From JAXLWB01 sp046328715 (GTDB taxonomy: Bacteria; Chloroflexota; Anaerolineae; Caldilineales; Caldilineaceae), in assembly GCA_046328715.1 (NCBI GenBank), contig JAXLWB010000002.1, positions 1 to 64,000 on the forward strand: 64,000 nucleotides of DNA. Reading direction: 5' to 3'. Below, piece by piece: positions 43,600 to 52,710 of this stretch. A program made the position numbers and the translations under genes. The first letter of the stretch is position 1, and each line of letters opens with the position of its first letter. The notes beneath the pieces were generated by a model that was not told the DNA's origin, did not search any database, and saw nothing but the letters and a program-made list of their open reading frames with translations.

Positions 43600-45303
43600 A
43601 TGCCCGATTCCCAAACAACGAAGAATCTATTTGAACGAAAAACAGTGCACTTCCCTATACCGCTGGTCGACAAAACTGCGGTGGCACCACCCACTGGGAG
43701 TGAGCCATTGCGCGCAACAAACCAAGCCCTATCATCCATGCCAGGGTTAAGTCAGGCAGAACGCCCCATATTCCAGACGCCGCCTGAAGAGTCGCCGCCC
43801 CGTTTCCAGTTGCGTAACGAACAGACGCCCGAGGCCAAGATGTATTTAATGGTGCGTTCGGCACCGCAAAAGCTGGAAAGTGGATTGCGTAATGTCGCTG
43901 CGACCAAGCCCCAGCGCAACTGGTTGCAAATTATGCTGCGTAGCGGGTTGCTATTCCTTTTGCTGATTGGTGGCGGGGGGATTCTCTACAACTTGTGGGA
44001 GAATCCAGAGAGCCGTGGCGATCCTTTTCTAGGCTTGGTGGCTGTCCCCACACCTTCGCCCGCCCCAGCCGCGCCTGCGATTGCAACAGATAACGCAGTG
44101 ATCGCCCGTGCCGTGGTTAAGCCGCTACGCAGCGCCACTTTAGAGATGGCAAACAGCGGTCCAGTTGCTCAGATCTTTGTCAAAGAAGGCGAATTTGTGC
44201 AGGCAGGAGAGCCGCTTTTGCAACTGGATAACACCCTACAAACCATCGAGGTGGCGCAAGCCAATGCAGAACTAGCACAGGCCAAGAGCCGTCTGCAAGA
44301 GATCGAGGCAGGCTATCGTCCCGAAGAGATCGCTGCTGCTCAGGCGGCAGTGGATGCAGCCAAGGCGCGCCTGTTAAGCGCAAGCAGCGAGAGCGTACGG
44401 CAAAGCGATCTAACTGCCGCCCAATCGCAACTTGCATCCGCACAAGCGCAGCTACAGGAAGCGTTAAATGGCCCAAAGGAGGCATCGCTGGTGGAAGCAA
44501 GAGCCGATCTGCAAAATGCGGAGGCGACTCTTCAACAGGCCACCAGCGCCTACAATCAAGTGAAATGGCGCAGCGACATCGGCATGTTGCCTGAAGCACT
44601 GGCATTGCAAAAGGCAACCAACGATTATCAGGCGGCCAAAGCACGCTACGATCTGCTTGCCCAACCCGCCACCGCTGCCACCATCAGCAATTTACGGGCG
44701 CAGGTAGAAGAAGCACGCGCCAATCTGGCCCGCGTGCAGACCCCCACCAAACAGTCCGACCTGGATGCGATTGCGGCTGAGGTGCGTAAGGCAGAGGCTG
44801 ATCTGCAATTGATGCAAGCAGGCACCCGCCCCGAAGTCGTCGCCCGCACCCAGGCCGAGGTACAGGCCGCCGAGGTTACCTTGCTCCGTGCTCAGGCTGT
44901 GCTTTCGCAAACCATGCTGCTTGCGCCCTTTGCTGGTTTGGTTGGAGACGTTTCGGTAGAGGTGGGCGAACAGGTAGCGCCCGGCAAGCCGCTGGTGCAG
45001 TTGGGCGATGTATCGGGCTGGCGCATCGAGACCAGCGATCTCACCGAACTCGACATTCCCAAAGTGCAGGAAGGGGCAGCGGTTGCCATCGAAATTGATG
45101 CTCTGCCCGGCGAACAATTGGCAGGTACCGTTTCCCAGATCAAACGCTGGGGGGAAGACAAAGTCGGCGACATTGTTTACACCGTAGAAATTGTGCCCAG
45201 CCAGAGCGATCCCCGTTTACGCTGGAATATGACCGCCGCGGTCACAATTCAAGGCAGCAATCTGAATACAACCGAAACAAGCAGCGAAGGAGAACAGCCA
45301 TGA
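43600..45303 (+). CDS. HlyD/MacA-type membrane fusion protein
   Basis: 567 residues. A long cytoplasmic N-terminus (about 1-105, unusual length, Pro- and Gln-rich) precedes one membrane helix (MLRSGLLFLLLIGGGGILYN). A lipoyl-like half-motif (VAQIFVKEGEFVQAGEPLLQLD), a long coiled-coil hairpin (about 205-430, Ala/Gln/Glu-rich) and the closing lipoyl half (LAPFAGLVGDVSVEVGEQVAPG) follow, then a beta-barrel. It would complete the ATPase-permease pump. A fusion protein in an organism that may lack a classical outer membrane is notable. Its stop overlaps the FAAL start (ATGA). Confidence 0.9.
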   Translation: MPDSQTTKNLFERKTVHFPIPLVDKTAVAPPTGSEPLRATNQALSSMPGLSQAERPIFQTPPEESPPRFQLRNEQTPEAKMYLMVRSAPQKLESGLRNVAATKPQRNWLQIMLRSGLLFLLLIGGGGILYNLWENPESRGDPFLGLVAVPTPSPAPAAPAIATDNAVIARAVVKPLRSATLEMANSGPVAQIFVKEGEFVQAGEPLLQLDNTLQTIEVAQANAELAQAKSRLQEIEAGYRPEEIAAAQAAVDAAKARLLSASSESVRQSDLTAAQSQLASAQAQLQEALNGPKEASLVEARADLQNAEATLQQATSAYNQVKWRSDIGMLPEALALQKATNDYQAAKARYDLLAQPATAATISNLRAQVEEARANLARVQTPTKQSDLDAIAAEVRKAEADLQLMQAGTRPEVVARTQAEVQAAEVTLLRAQAVLSQTMLLAPFAGLVGDVSVEVGEQVAPGKPLVQLGDVSGWRIETSDLTELDIPKVQEGAAVAIEIDALPGEQLAGTVSQIKRWGEDKVGDIVYTVEIVPSQSDPRLRWNMTAAVTIQGSNLNTTETSSEGEQP

Positions 45304-47051
45304 GTTTTCAAAATTGGATTGAGATTTTGCAGGCACGCGCTGCCGAGCAACCGGATGCGATTGCTCAAACCTTTTTGAGCACTGCCACAAGCGCGACTGG
45401 CACCCAAAACAGCGAGAGCAATCTAACCTTTGCTCAGTTGGAAAGGCGAGCACGTATGATCGCAGCCACCCTGCAACAGCATGTCGCCGTGGGTGAACGG
45501 GCACTGTTGCTCTACGCCCCCGGACTCGAATTCACCTGTGCCTTTATGGGCTGTCTCTTTGCTGGTGTGGTGGCCGTGCCGGTTTATCCACCGCGGCGTG
45601 GGCAGATGGATAATCGGCTTTTGGGAATTACGATGGATGCCCAGCCTGCTGTTGTTCTCACCAGCGATAAAATTCGTGGCGAGCTACAGGCAAGTTATGG
45701 CGAGCTGATGAATTCAGCCGGGATTCAGGCCGTGGCAACTGAGCGGCTGCCACTTGAACTGGCCGAGGAATGGCAGAAAGGGGCTGTGTCTCCCGATACC
45801 CTAGCCTTTTTGCAATACACCTCCGGTTCCACAGGTGCGCCGAAAGGGGTGATGGTTTCACACCGCAATCTCTTGCACAACGCCAGCCTGATCGAGGCGG
45901 GATTTCAACACCCAGAAGGAGCAACTTCGGTCTTTTGGTTGCCGGAATATCATGATATGGGCTTGATCGGCGGCATCTTACAACCGCTATACGAAGGCGT
46001 GCGTTCGATCCGTATGTCGCCAATCGACTTCTTGCAGAAACCGTTGCGCTGGCTGCAAGCCATTTCCAGCTATCGGGCAGCCTCCAGTGGTGCACCCAAT
46101 TTTGCTTACGAGCTTTGTGTCGAAAAAACAACGCCCGCTGAACGTGCCGCCCTCGATCTAAGCTGCTGGACATTGGCTTTTACAGGAGCCGAACCGGTAC
46201 GGGCCGAAACGTTACATCGGTTTGCCGAGGCTTTTGCCGAAAGTGGCTTTCACCGCCAATCCTTCTATCCCTGCTACGGCCTGGCCGAAGCAACCCTGAT
46301 GATTGCTGGCGGTCAGCGGCAGGCTGACTTTCAAACTATGGTTGTCAACGAGTCAGCCTTAACCGAGCATGTTGTCGAGAAGGTTGCGCAGCCACAGGAG
46401 GGTGAACGTTCGACACGTACGCTGGTTGGCTGTGGCAGCGTGAAAGGCGGTCAGCAGGTGCGGATTGTCGATCCCTACTCGCGCCAGCCAGCCCAGGCCA
46501 ACCATGTCGGTGAAATCTGGGTAGCAGGGAGCAGCGTGGCACAGGGTTACTGGAATAAGGCCGAGTTGAGTGACGAGATTTTCGGCGCACAACTTGCTGA
46601 TGGCAGTGAGGAGCGTTATTTACGCACAGGCGACCTGGGCTTTCTTCACGAGGGAGAACTATACATCACAGGTCGCCAAAAGGATCTGATCATCATTCGT
46701 GGGCGCAATCATTACCCACAGGACATTGAACAATCGGTGGAAAAGAGTCATCCAGCCTTGCGGGCAGGCTGTGGTGCAGCCTTCTCCGTCGATGTAGAGG
46801 AAGAAGAGCGATTGGTGATTGCCTATGAAGTGGATCGCCATTATCTCAACTCACTCAATGTGGAAGAGGTGACAACCACGATCCGACGCACAGTGGCCGA
46901 ACACCATGGCTTGCAGACCGCAGCGATCTTGCTTCTGCGCACCACTACCATCCCCAAAACTTCCAGCGGAAAGATTCAGCGTTATGCCTGCCGCAAAGGC
47001 TTCGTCAAAAAAACGCTGGATGTAGTCGGCGAATGGCATTCTGAAGTGTAA
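45300..47051 (+). CDS. Fatty acyl-AMP ligase (FAAL)
   Basis: 583 residues of the ANL superfamily. The ATP loop is LQYTSGSTGAPKGVMVSH. The FAAL-type pocket is WLPEYHDMGLIGGIL, with core motifs CYGLAEATL and TGDLGFLHEGELYITGR. The C-terminal lysine lies in PKTSSGKIQR. FAALs activate fatty acids as acyl-adenylates and load them on an ACP without CoA. The natural target is ACP1 at the start of the PKS-NRPS at 15550, which has no loading domain of its own. It is the last gene of the plus-strand cluster and is coupled to the fusion protein gene by ATGA. Confidence 0.93.
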   Translation: MSFQNWIEILQARAAEQPDAIAQTFLSTATSATGTQNSESNLTFAQLERRARMIAATLQQHVAVGERALLLYAPGLEFTCAFMGCLFAGVVAVPVYPPRRGQMDNRLLGITMDAQPAVVLTSDKIRGELQASYGELMNSAGIQAVATERLPLELAEEWQKGAVSPDTLAFLQYTSGSTGAPKGVMVSHRNLLHNASLIEAGFQHPEGATSVFWLPEYHDMGLIGGILQPLYEGVRSIRMSPIDFLQKPLRWLQAISSYRAASSGAPNFAYELCVEKTTPAERAALDLSCWTLAFTGAEPVRAETLHRFAEAFAESGFHRQSFYPCYGLAEATLMIAGGQRQADFQTMVVNESALTEHVVEKVAQPQEGERSTRTLVGCGSVKGGQQVRIVDPYSRQPAQANHVGEIWVAGSSVAQGYWNKAELSDEIFGAQLADGSEERYLRTGDLGFLHEGELYITGRQKDLIIIRGRNHYPQDIEQSVEKSHPALRAGCGAAFSVDVEEEERLVIAYEVDRHYLNSLNVEEVTTTIRRTVAEHHGLQTAAILLLRTTTIPKTSSGKIQRYACRKGFVKKTLDVVGEWHSEV

Positions 47052-47059
47052 TCAGCGTG

Positions 47060-47095
47060 TACCGTTCGCTCATACTCTGGTATGAGCGAACGGTA
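47060..47095. terminator. 16-bp perfect stem-loop between convergent genes
   Basis: Arms 47060-47075 and 47080-47095 are exact complements with a 4-base loop, 9 bp after the FAAL stop and 12 bp after the GH4 stop on the other strand. It probably serves as a shared 3' end. No T-tract is present on either strand. Confidence 0.75.
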
Positions 47096-47106
47096 TCCGA
47101 ATACGC

Positions 47107-48435
47107 CTACACCTTGAAATGTTTAAAAGTCGGCAGATACGCTTCATTTGCGGCAAACATCTCGTTGACCATCTCCTTGATCTCGGCTAACGAACAGACC
47201 GAAGCGGTCAGCGGATCGTGGCAGATCGCTTGGTAGATCAGGCGGGGATTGCCAGTGAGACAGCCTTCGACCGTCATCTCCTCTAGCTGCGAGGTGATGC
47301 CTGTAAGCATGGCCACCGAGGCGGGTAGATTGCCGACACGCACCGGCTCGAAGCCCTTCTTGCTGGTCCAGATTGGTACTTCGACACAGGCACCTTGTGG
47401 CAGATTGTCGATATAGCCGCGATTCTCCAGGTTACCGTTGAACTCAAAGGGTTCGCCGCCTTCGAAAGCATTCATGATATAGGCCGCATATTCGTGACCG
47501 CGATCGAGCTTGATCGGCGCGTCAGAAGCGAGCCACTTCTTGGCTTCGTCACGCCAGGTGTGTTCACGTTCTTCATAGCGCTTGAGAATGTAGAAATTCT
47601 CGCCCGGATTCCAGCCCGTGCCGTGGGTGCAATATTTCTCGATCAGGTCGGGGCGCTTGCGGAACCACCAGTTGTACTCGGAGCCATGCCCGCTTGATTC
47701 GGTGACATAGTAGTCGAGCGCCAGATACATCTCATTGCGCACCTGCTCCTCGTTGTAAACTTCCGGCCGCTCGCTGATTGCCTTGTGGATCAGCGGGTAG
47801 GCGTCCTCGCCCTTCCACTTATAGTTGAGATACCAGGCCATATGGTTGATGCCAGCACAGGTGTAGGTCACCTCTTCCATCGGTGCGCCGATCCAACGTG
47901 CCAACATCTCAGCTGTGCCCTGTACACTATGACAGAGACCGACCAGGTTGATCTTCGTCTCGTGCTGCATGGCGCGGCAGAGCAAGACCATCGGGTTGGT
48001 GTAGTTGAGCATCGTCGCCTTCGGACAATACTTTTCCATGTCCTTGGCAATATCGACCATCACCGGAATCGTACGCAGGCCGCGGAAGATGCCAGATGGG
48101 CCACGGGTATCGCCGATGTTGGTGTCCACACCGTACTTCATCGGAATTTCCAGGTCCTTGCGCCAAACCGCAAAGGGGCTGGCCAAAATGGTGACAACGA
48201 CATAATCAGCACCGGTCAAGGCTTCGGCACGGTTGGTAGTCGCTTCCACTTTGGCAGGGTATTTGCCCAGGTCCACGATGCGTTGGCAGGCTTGTTTGGC
48301 AAATTCGAGCCGTTCAGGGTCGATATCCATCAGCGTGATGGTTGAATTGGTGAGGGTCGGGAAGGTCAGCAGGTCGCGGACAAGGCCACGGGTAAAGCCC
48401 CAGCTTCCTGCACCGATAAAGGTGATTTTTGGCAT
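47107..48435 (-). CDS. GH4-family glycosidase (alpha-galactosidase MelA-like)
   Basis: 442-residue NAD+- and Mn2+-dependent glycosidase that works by oxidation-elimination in the cytoplasm. The Rossmann start is ITFIGAGSWGFTRGLVRDLL. The metal site is shown by CHSVQG (Cys) and GINHMAW (His). NIGDTRGPSGIFRGLRT and LNYTNPM are typical of the MelA/alpha-galactosidase branch; alpha-galacturonidase LplD-like activity is the alternative. AGGAA precedes the start codon. It fits the nearby sugar-uptake genes but is separated from them by the polymerase locus. Confidence 0.9.
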   Translation of the reverse strand: MPKITFIGAGSWGFTRGLVRDLLTFPTLTNSTITLMDIDPERLEFAKQACQRIVDLGKYPAKVEATTNRAEALTGADYVVVTILASPFAVWRKDLEIPMKYGVDTNIGDTRGPSGIFRGLRTIPVMVDIAKDMEKYCPKATMLNYTNPMVLLCRAMQHETKINLVGLCHSVQGTAEMLARWIGAPMEEVTYTCAGINHMAWYLNYKWKGEDAYPLIHKAISERPEVYNEEQVRNEMYLALDYYVTESSGHGSEYNWWFRKRPDLIEKYCTHGTGWNPGENFYILKRYEEREHTWRDEAKKWLASDAPIKLDRGHEYAAYIMNAFEGGEPFEFNGNLENRGYIDNLPQGACVEVPIWTSKKGFEPVRVGNLPASVAMLTGITSQLEEMTVEGCLTGNPRLIYQAICHDPLTASVCSLAEIKEMVNEMFAANEAYLPTFKHFKV

Positions 48436-48660
48436 GAGAGTTCCTGTTCTAACTGGAGACTAGAGATTGGAGATTACACTTTCCATTTCTAATCGTAACA
48501 AATTGAATCTATTAACACCGGTAGAACTAGATCATATAATAAGAGAGACACATGAGGAAATTGTATACCAGCAAACCTAAACGTAGAAGAGAGTGATTGA
48601 GCCAGAGGAGCAAGAACTCGAGCACGATTGGCAGGAAATGTGTTTCGTTAACCGATCCAT

Positions 48661-48699
48661 TGTGGAGTGTGAAAGATACATAGTCTTTCATACTCCACA
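48661..48699. terminator. 16-bp stem-loop after the single-chain RNA polymerase gene
   Basis: Arms 48661-48676 and 48684-48699 pair with one G-T mismatch and a 7-base loop, 9 bp past the stop of the polymerase gene on the minus strand. No T-tract. It is the most likely 3' end of that transcript. Confidence 0.65.
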
Positions 48700-48708
48700 A
48701 GCAAGACA

Positions 48709-51700
48709 CTACACTCCAACAAAGAAACGGCTGTCTGCATCCACCAGCGGATCAACCTCACCCACCGCCGCAGCACGAGCAAAGACAATACCCGGATTGG
48801 TGGAGCGGCGTGCTCGTGCTAACAAATGGAAGCTTTTCGAGCGGTTATCACTTACAATGCGGTTGCCGCTTTCTTCCCATTCAAGCATGACATTGCGCAA
48901 GCCTTTCTGCGCACCTGCTACCGTGGCAAAGTGCTCTTCGGGTGAGAGTCCCTGGCGCAGGCTATGAGCAATCACCATTCGTTTGCCGTAAATATCGTTG
49001 ATGACACCTCGGCTCAAAAGATTGATTAACAACAGCCGCACTCGATTCTCGGCTAGCGCGCCGCATTTGGAAGCCAGCAGATAGTGACCCCATGCGCCTT
49101 CATATTCTTTCACTGCAAGAAGCTGCTCCAGTCGTTGCAAACTATAAGATTCCCAGAGATCGACCCGATCCGTTGGCGGCGCTGGCGGAATCTCCAATCC
49201 GAGATCAACAAAGGGGCCGAAAGAGACGCCACTAGCCCTAAGGGTTGCAAAGCCCAACCCATTCAACCGATCCAGCGTGGTGAGTACAGCTTTTGCGCCC
49301 TTGCTTGCCAACTGTAATACAAGGCACTTGATTAGCACAGCACGGGAAAGATACCCTGGCGTAAAATCGGGTGCCACGCCGATTGCGTCAGAAATCTGCG
49401 CCTGTCCTACTGCACTAAGGCTAAGCATGGCTAACCCCAACATCGGGTCGCGGAAGGGTGCTAGATCTTCCAGCAACGCCGGGTCACGCTGGAGGTGGCC
49501 TTCCAGACTCAACAGGTCGCCCGCTTCATGTTGTCCCGCTTCCGTGATTGGCAAAAAGATCGCTGCCTGATCGCCGTCAAAATCAGCATCAAGTGGCACG
49601 CAGGCCAGCGCTGGAATGCGCATCACTTTGTCTGGGATGCGCAAAGGGTGAAAGGCAATCATCGCCGTCGGGCGCACAGTGGGTGTGCGATGTAATACCA
49701 CCCAGGAACGCGCCATGATCTCATCCAACGCCTGGGTTGCCAAGTGGGAACGCTGCGCCAGTTCCTCTTCACCGCTGCAACCTGCTTCCTGCAACTTGCT
49801 CACCACCTGTGACGAAAAAAGTGTCCACGCCATCTCCTCTGCCAGTCCCAGTTGCTCGTGGCTAAGTTTTTCGCCAGGAGCCAGAACAGTACGTCCACTA
49901 ATCGTCACACGACTATCAAACTGGAGATCATCGGCAGTCAGCAGATGATCAAAATAGTTTTGCACCGCCTTTTCTAACTGTGCGTGGGCCTGCGTCTTCA
50001 AGCTGGCAGGTGCTTTATTAGCGATCAGACGTACAAGCTTTTCATTTGCCCGCACGACGGCTTCATATTCGGACAGTTTCGACGCACTACCGTCTGGTAA
50101 TTGACGCTCTCTGCGGCGCTGCGGAACAGCATAGGGATGAAGCTTATCGGGAGCCGCTTGTTGTGAGCCCACCTGTTGCAAGAGATGTTCACTCAGCCAG
50201 GGATGGGCCACGGGTTGCGCCAGTTTGACCACTGCGCCTGTTGGCGACTGAAGCTGGCAGTGAAGCTGGCCAGCGTTCAGTGTCAGTGCAATCCCGGCAG
50301 CGGCGAGCCGGCTTTGTAATGCTGCGAAACGCGGTGTCGGGCATTCCGGATCGGCAGAGGCTTCAGCGCTATTCGACAAAGCGCGCAAATGAAAAAGCTC
50401 GCGAATCGTCTCGGTTGCACCGATCTGGCGTAACACTTGATACTCCATCTCTGTCATACGTTGGGCATTGTCTGGACTTTCTGCCGTCACTTGCAGTTTG
50501 TTGCGCACGAGATGGTCGGTACGCCCCCAATAGAGCCAGCCTGCCAGGCTGGGCCGTGGCAGTGGTTTGCCACTCTCACCCTCTAGCAGATGCTCCATAC
50601 CATCCTCGGGTAGTTCTTTGGCCTTGAGTCGCGCTCGGACTTCTGTTTCGCTTGGCCCGTGAAAAGGCGGCGCAATGATTGGTTCGCCCTCGGCACGTGC
50701 CAAGCGGCCAAGCACGGCTTCCCACAATTGGCCTGGCGTCAGGCGGCTGTGTAGACCGACGCTGCAGAAGATCAGCTCCGCAGAAGTACCATCTGCCAAT
50801 TTGGGCATCTCAGCATCGGGTAGGATGCGACTGACCACCCCTTTCATGCCGTAACGGTTACTTAGCTTGTCACCCGGTTCGATCTGATGGTCAGAATTGC
50901 TCAGATGACGCGCCCCGGATTGGCTGAGGATGATGCCATCTTCATGCGTCTCCTCCCCCCAGGCGACAAAAGCAGTGAGTAGGTTACGTCCACACCAAAA
51001 TTCGGATGCTGTCGGTTCATTACCAGTTTGCACCAGCGCCGGTTCGGGTTGATCGTAGGGCAGCCATTGGCGCAACATGTTGGCACCCATCAGCAACCGA
51101 TTGGCGTCGGTATGTTCCACCAGTGGAATCATTGACATGCTCAAGCCAAGCGCAGCTTCTGGTCGCTCGTCAAGAATAACCAGCCGCTGGTCTCGAATCG
51201 TTGCGCCTACTGCGATGGTACCGATACGTCCCATGTTGGGACCTTCCGGCTTCTCGTAAAGACAGAGCCGTCCAAATTGGCTGGGTGTGATCACCCGATT
51301 CGGGTCGGAGAGATTGATAAAGAGACGACGCAGATGGCTACGCTGTGCCAGCCAATTGGTCGAATCCAGGCGCTGGAAGTAAATATCATAGGCATGTTCG
51401 GGCTGTGACCGATCAAAACGATCCCGGATCCAACTATCGAGTGGTAACCAGGCACGCAATAGTGATTCATTCCAGGGCAGGTCAGACGGCGCTTCACCGA
51501 GTCGCTTTTGTAACAGGGTGTAAAGCATCTCGCCAACGCAGAGGACTTCGGCGCTGTCCAAATCTTCGCTCGAAGCGAGTGGGACAACGAGCCACGGCTG
51601 GTTGTTGATCAAAAAGATCCCCTGCTCGTTGGGCTGAGGAACATCTGTATATTCCACAGCCACCTGCTGACCCGAGTCCGCCACGACAGCGACCTGTACG

Positions 51701-51840
51701 CGACAGGTGTAGTCGCCAGTTGATTCGACTTGGTAGCCAGTCAATGGCAGGCGTTCTGACAACAATTGGGGCAGTTGCTCGTTCAAAAAACGATCATAGG
51801 ATTCTTTGTGCCAGGTGGCATTGGTGTCAATGGAAGGCAT
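48709..51840 (-). CDS. Single-chain two-barrel RNA polymerase (reduced beta fused to beta-prime)
   Basis: 1043 residues; RBS AAGGAAAGGA. The first half follows RpoB in order: PNEQGIFLINNQPWLVV (about 64-85), PSQFGRLCLYEKPEGPNMG (about 185-205), EETHEDGIILS (about 295), then GDKLSNRYGMKGVVSRI (about 322) with both active-site Lys, LHSRLTPGQLWEAVLG, and QRMTEMEYQVLRQIGA. The second half follows RpoC: VTISGRTVL, HRTPTVRP, the Mg2+-binding DADFDGDQA (about 751), PFRDPMLGL, and the trigger-loop region LSPEEHFATVAGAQKGLRN (about 965-985). The beta lobes, zinc ribbon, large insertions and jaw are absent or very short. All residues essential for catalysis appear kept, so it is probably an active DNA-dependent RNA polymerase. 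An ECF sigma gene lies 106 bp upstream. Alpha and omega homologues are not nearby. Confidence 0.9.
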   Translation of the reverse strand: MPSIDTNATWHKESYDRFLNEQLPQLLSERLPLTGYQVESTGDYTCRVQVAVVADSGQQVAVEYTDVPQPNEQGIFLINNQPWLVVPLASSEDLDSAEVLCVGEMLYTLLQKRLGEAPSDLPWNESLLRAWLPLDSWIRDRFDRSQPEHAYDIYFQRLDSTNWLAQRSHLRRLFINLSDPNRVITPSQFGRLCLYEKPEGPNMGRIGTIAVGATIRDQRLVILDERPEAALGLSMSMIPLVEHTDANRLLMGANMLRQWLPYDQPEPALVQTGNEPTASEFWCGRNLLTAFVAWGEETHEDGIILSQSGARHLSNSDHQIEPGDKLSNRYGMKGVVSRILPDAEMPKLADGTSAELIFCSVGLHSRLTPGQLWEAVLGRLARAEGEPIIAPPFHGPSETEVRARLKAKELPEDGMEHLLEGESGKPLPRPSLAGWLYWGRTDHLVRNKLQVTAESPDNAQRMTEMEYQVLRQIGATETIRELFHLRALSNSAEASADPECPTPRFAALQSRLAAAGIALTLNAGQLHCQLQSPTGAVVKLAQPVAHPWLSEHLLQQVGSQQAAPDKLHPYAVPQRRRERQLPDGSASKLSEYEAVVRANEKLVRLIANKAPASLKTQAHAQLEKAVQNYFDHLLTADDLQFDSRVTISGRTVLAPGEKLSHEQLGLAEEMAWTLFSSQVVSKLQEAGCSGEEELAQRSHLATQALDEIMARSWVVLHRTPTVRPTAMIAFHPLRIPDKVMRIPALACVPLDADFDGDQAAIFLPITEAGQHEAGDLLSLEGHLQRDPALLEDLAPFRDPMLGLAMLSLSAVGQAQISDAIGVAPDFTPGYLSRAVLIKCLVLQLASKGAKAVLTTLDRLNGLGFATLRASGVSFGPFVDLGLEIPPAPPTDRVDLWESYSLQRLEQLLAVKEYEGAWGHYLLASKCGALAENRVRLLLINLLSRGVINDIYGKRMVIAHSLRQGLSPEEHFATVAGAQKGLRNVMLEWEESGNRIVSDNRSKSFHLLARARRSTNPGIVFARAAAVGEVDPLVDADSRFFVGV

Positions 51841-51946
51841 TAGCTCTATTCCTTTCCTTGTAAGGTGAAGGTGTAATTGGTAATTAGGTGATTAGGCAAT
51901 TACGAATTACATACACTGTTCGGTAGAGTTCGTTTCTGTAATGAAA
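51841..51946. other. Short gap between sigma and polymerase genes
   Basis: 106 bp. It holds the polymerase ribosome binding site at 51848-51858 (minus) and a low-complexity GTAATTGGTAATTAGGTGATTAG stretch (about 51872-51910) with GGCAATTACGAATTAC at its end. No separate promoter was recognised, so co-transcription from the sigma promoter is likely. Confidence 0.5.
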
Positions 51947-52552
51947 TCAGTAGTCAAATCCGCCCTCCTGCCATCGCTTTGCCAATTGCCGTTTGCCATG
52001 ATAGATGCGCGATTTGACGGTTCCTTCGGGGATGTCCAGTGCATCGGCAATACTACGCAAATCCATCTCCGACTCGTAGACCATGTGCAGAAGTTGGCTT
52101 TTTTCCGGCGGAAGGTCATCAATTAATTTCCAGAGTTGGCGTTTCTGCTCCACGTTGCCAACGACAGATTCGGGTTGGAGCGCAGCAGAATCCATCAAGC
52201 GTGCCGGAACTCTGGTCTCTGACTCTTGATGCCAACCCTCCTCGGCTTGATACTCCACCGGCGCATCCAAGGGTTGTTGAGATCGCCGTCGTCGACTGCG
52301 CAGATGGTTGAGCGCCAAATTGGTGGCAATCTTGTAGAGCCAAGCTTTGACCGAACCGGGAGCGGACCACTGCTCTGCCCGCTGCCAAACCCGGACAAAG
52401 AGTTCCTGCACCAGATCAGCGCTGGCCTCTTCTTCATGAACGATGCTGCGCATATGGCGTTGCAGCGCGGCGGCATAACGTTCGTAGAGCAGTTCGAAGG
52501 CGTCGCTGTCTTTGTTTTGGATTTGGCAGAGCAAGGTCTGATCGGAAGGCAT
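51947..52552 (-). CDS. ECF-family RNA polymerase sigma factor
   Basis: 201 residues. Region 2 (AFELLYERYAAALQRHMRS, DLVQELFVRVWQ, AWLYKIATNLALNHLRSRRRR) and region 4 (LIDDLPPEKSQLLHMVYESE, SIADALDIPEGTVKSRIYHG) are complete; region 3 is absent, as in ECF factors. A basic RRRR follows region 2. No anti-sigma gene is adjacent. The next gene on the strand encodes the single-chain RNA polymerase, so I infer that this sigma directs that enzyme, although it could also serve the normal polymerase. The promoter was not identified. Confidence 0.93.
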   Translation of the reverse strand: MPSDQTLLCQIQNKDSDAFELLYERYAAALQRHMRSIVHEEEASADLVQELFVRVWQRAEQWSAPGSVKAWLYKIATNLALNHLRSRRRRSQQPLDAPVEYQAEEGWHQESETRVPARLMDSAALQPESVVGNVEQKRQLWKLIDDLPPEKSQLLHMVYESEMDLRSIADALDIPEGTVKSRIYHGKRQLAKRWQEGGFDY

Positions 52553-52710
52553 GGCTCACCGAGCGATTGTGACGAACAAGCTTATCTCTAACAGAGTTGG
52601 AAGTGCCGAACGACGAATTGGGTACCCACTTGTAGTAACACCGGACAGCGAGGAAAAGTTTAATCGAAGTGGAAATTAGTTTGCAGAAAGGAGAGAACCG
52701 CGAATTTTGG

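Noticed and set aside
48709..51840. Normal rpoB or rpoC gene of the host
   Set aside because: Both beta and beta-prime motifs are in one chain of 1043 residues, with large domains missing and no rpl genes next to it, unlike the usual rplL-rpoBC locus.
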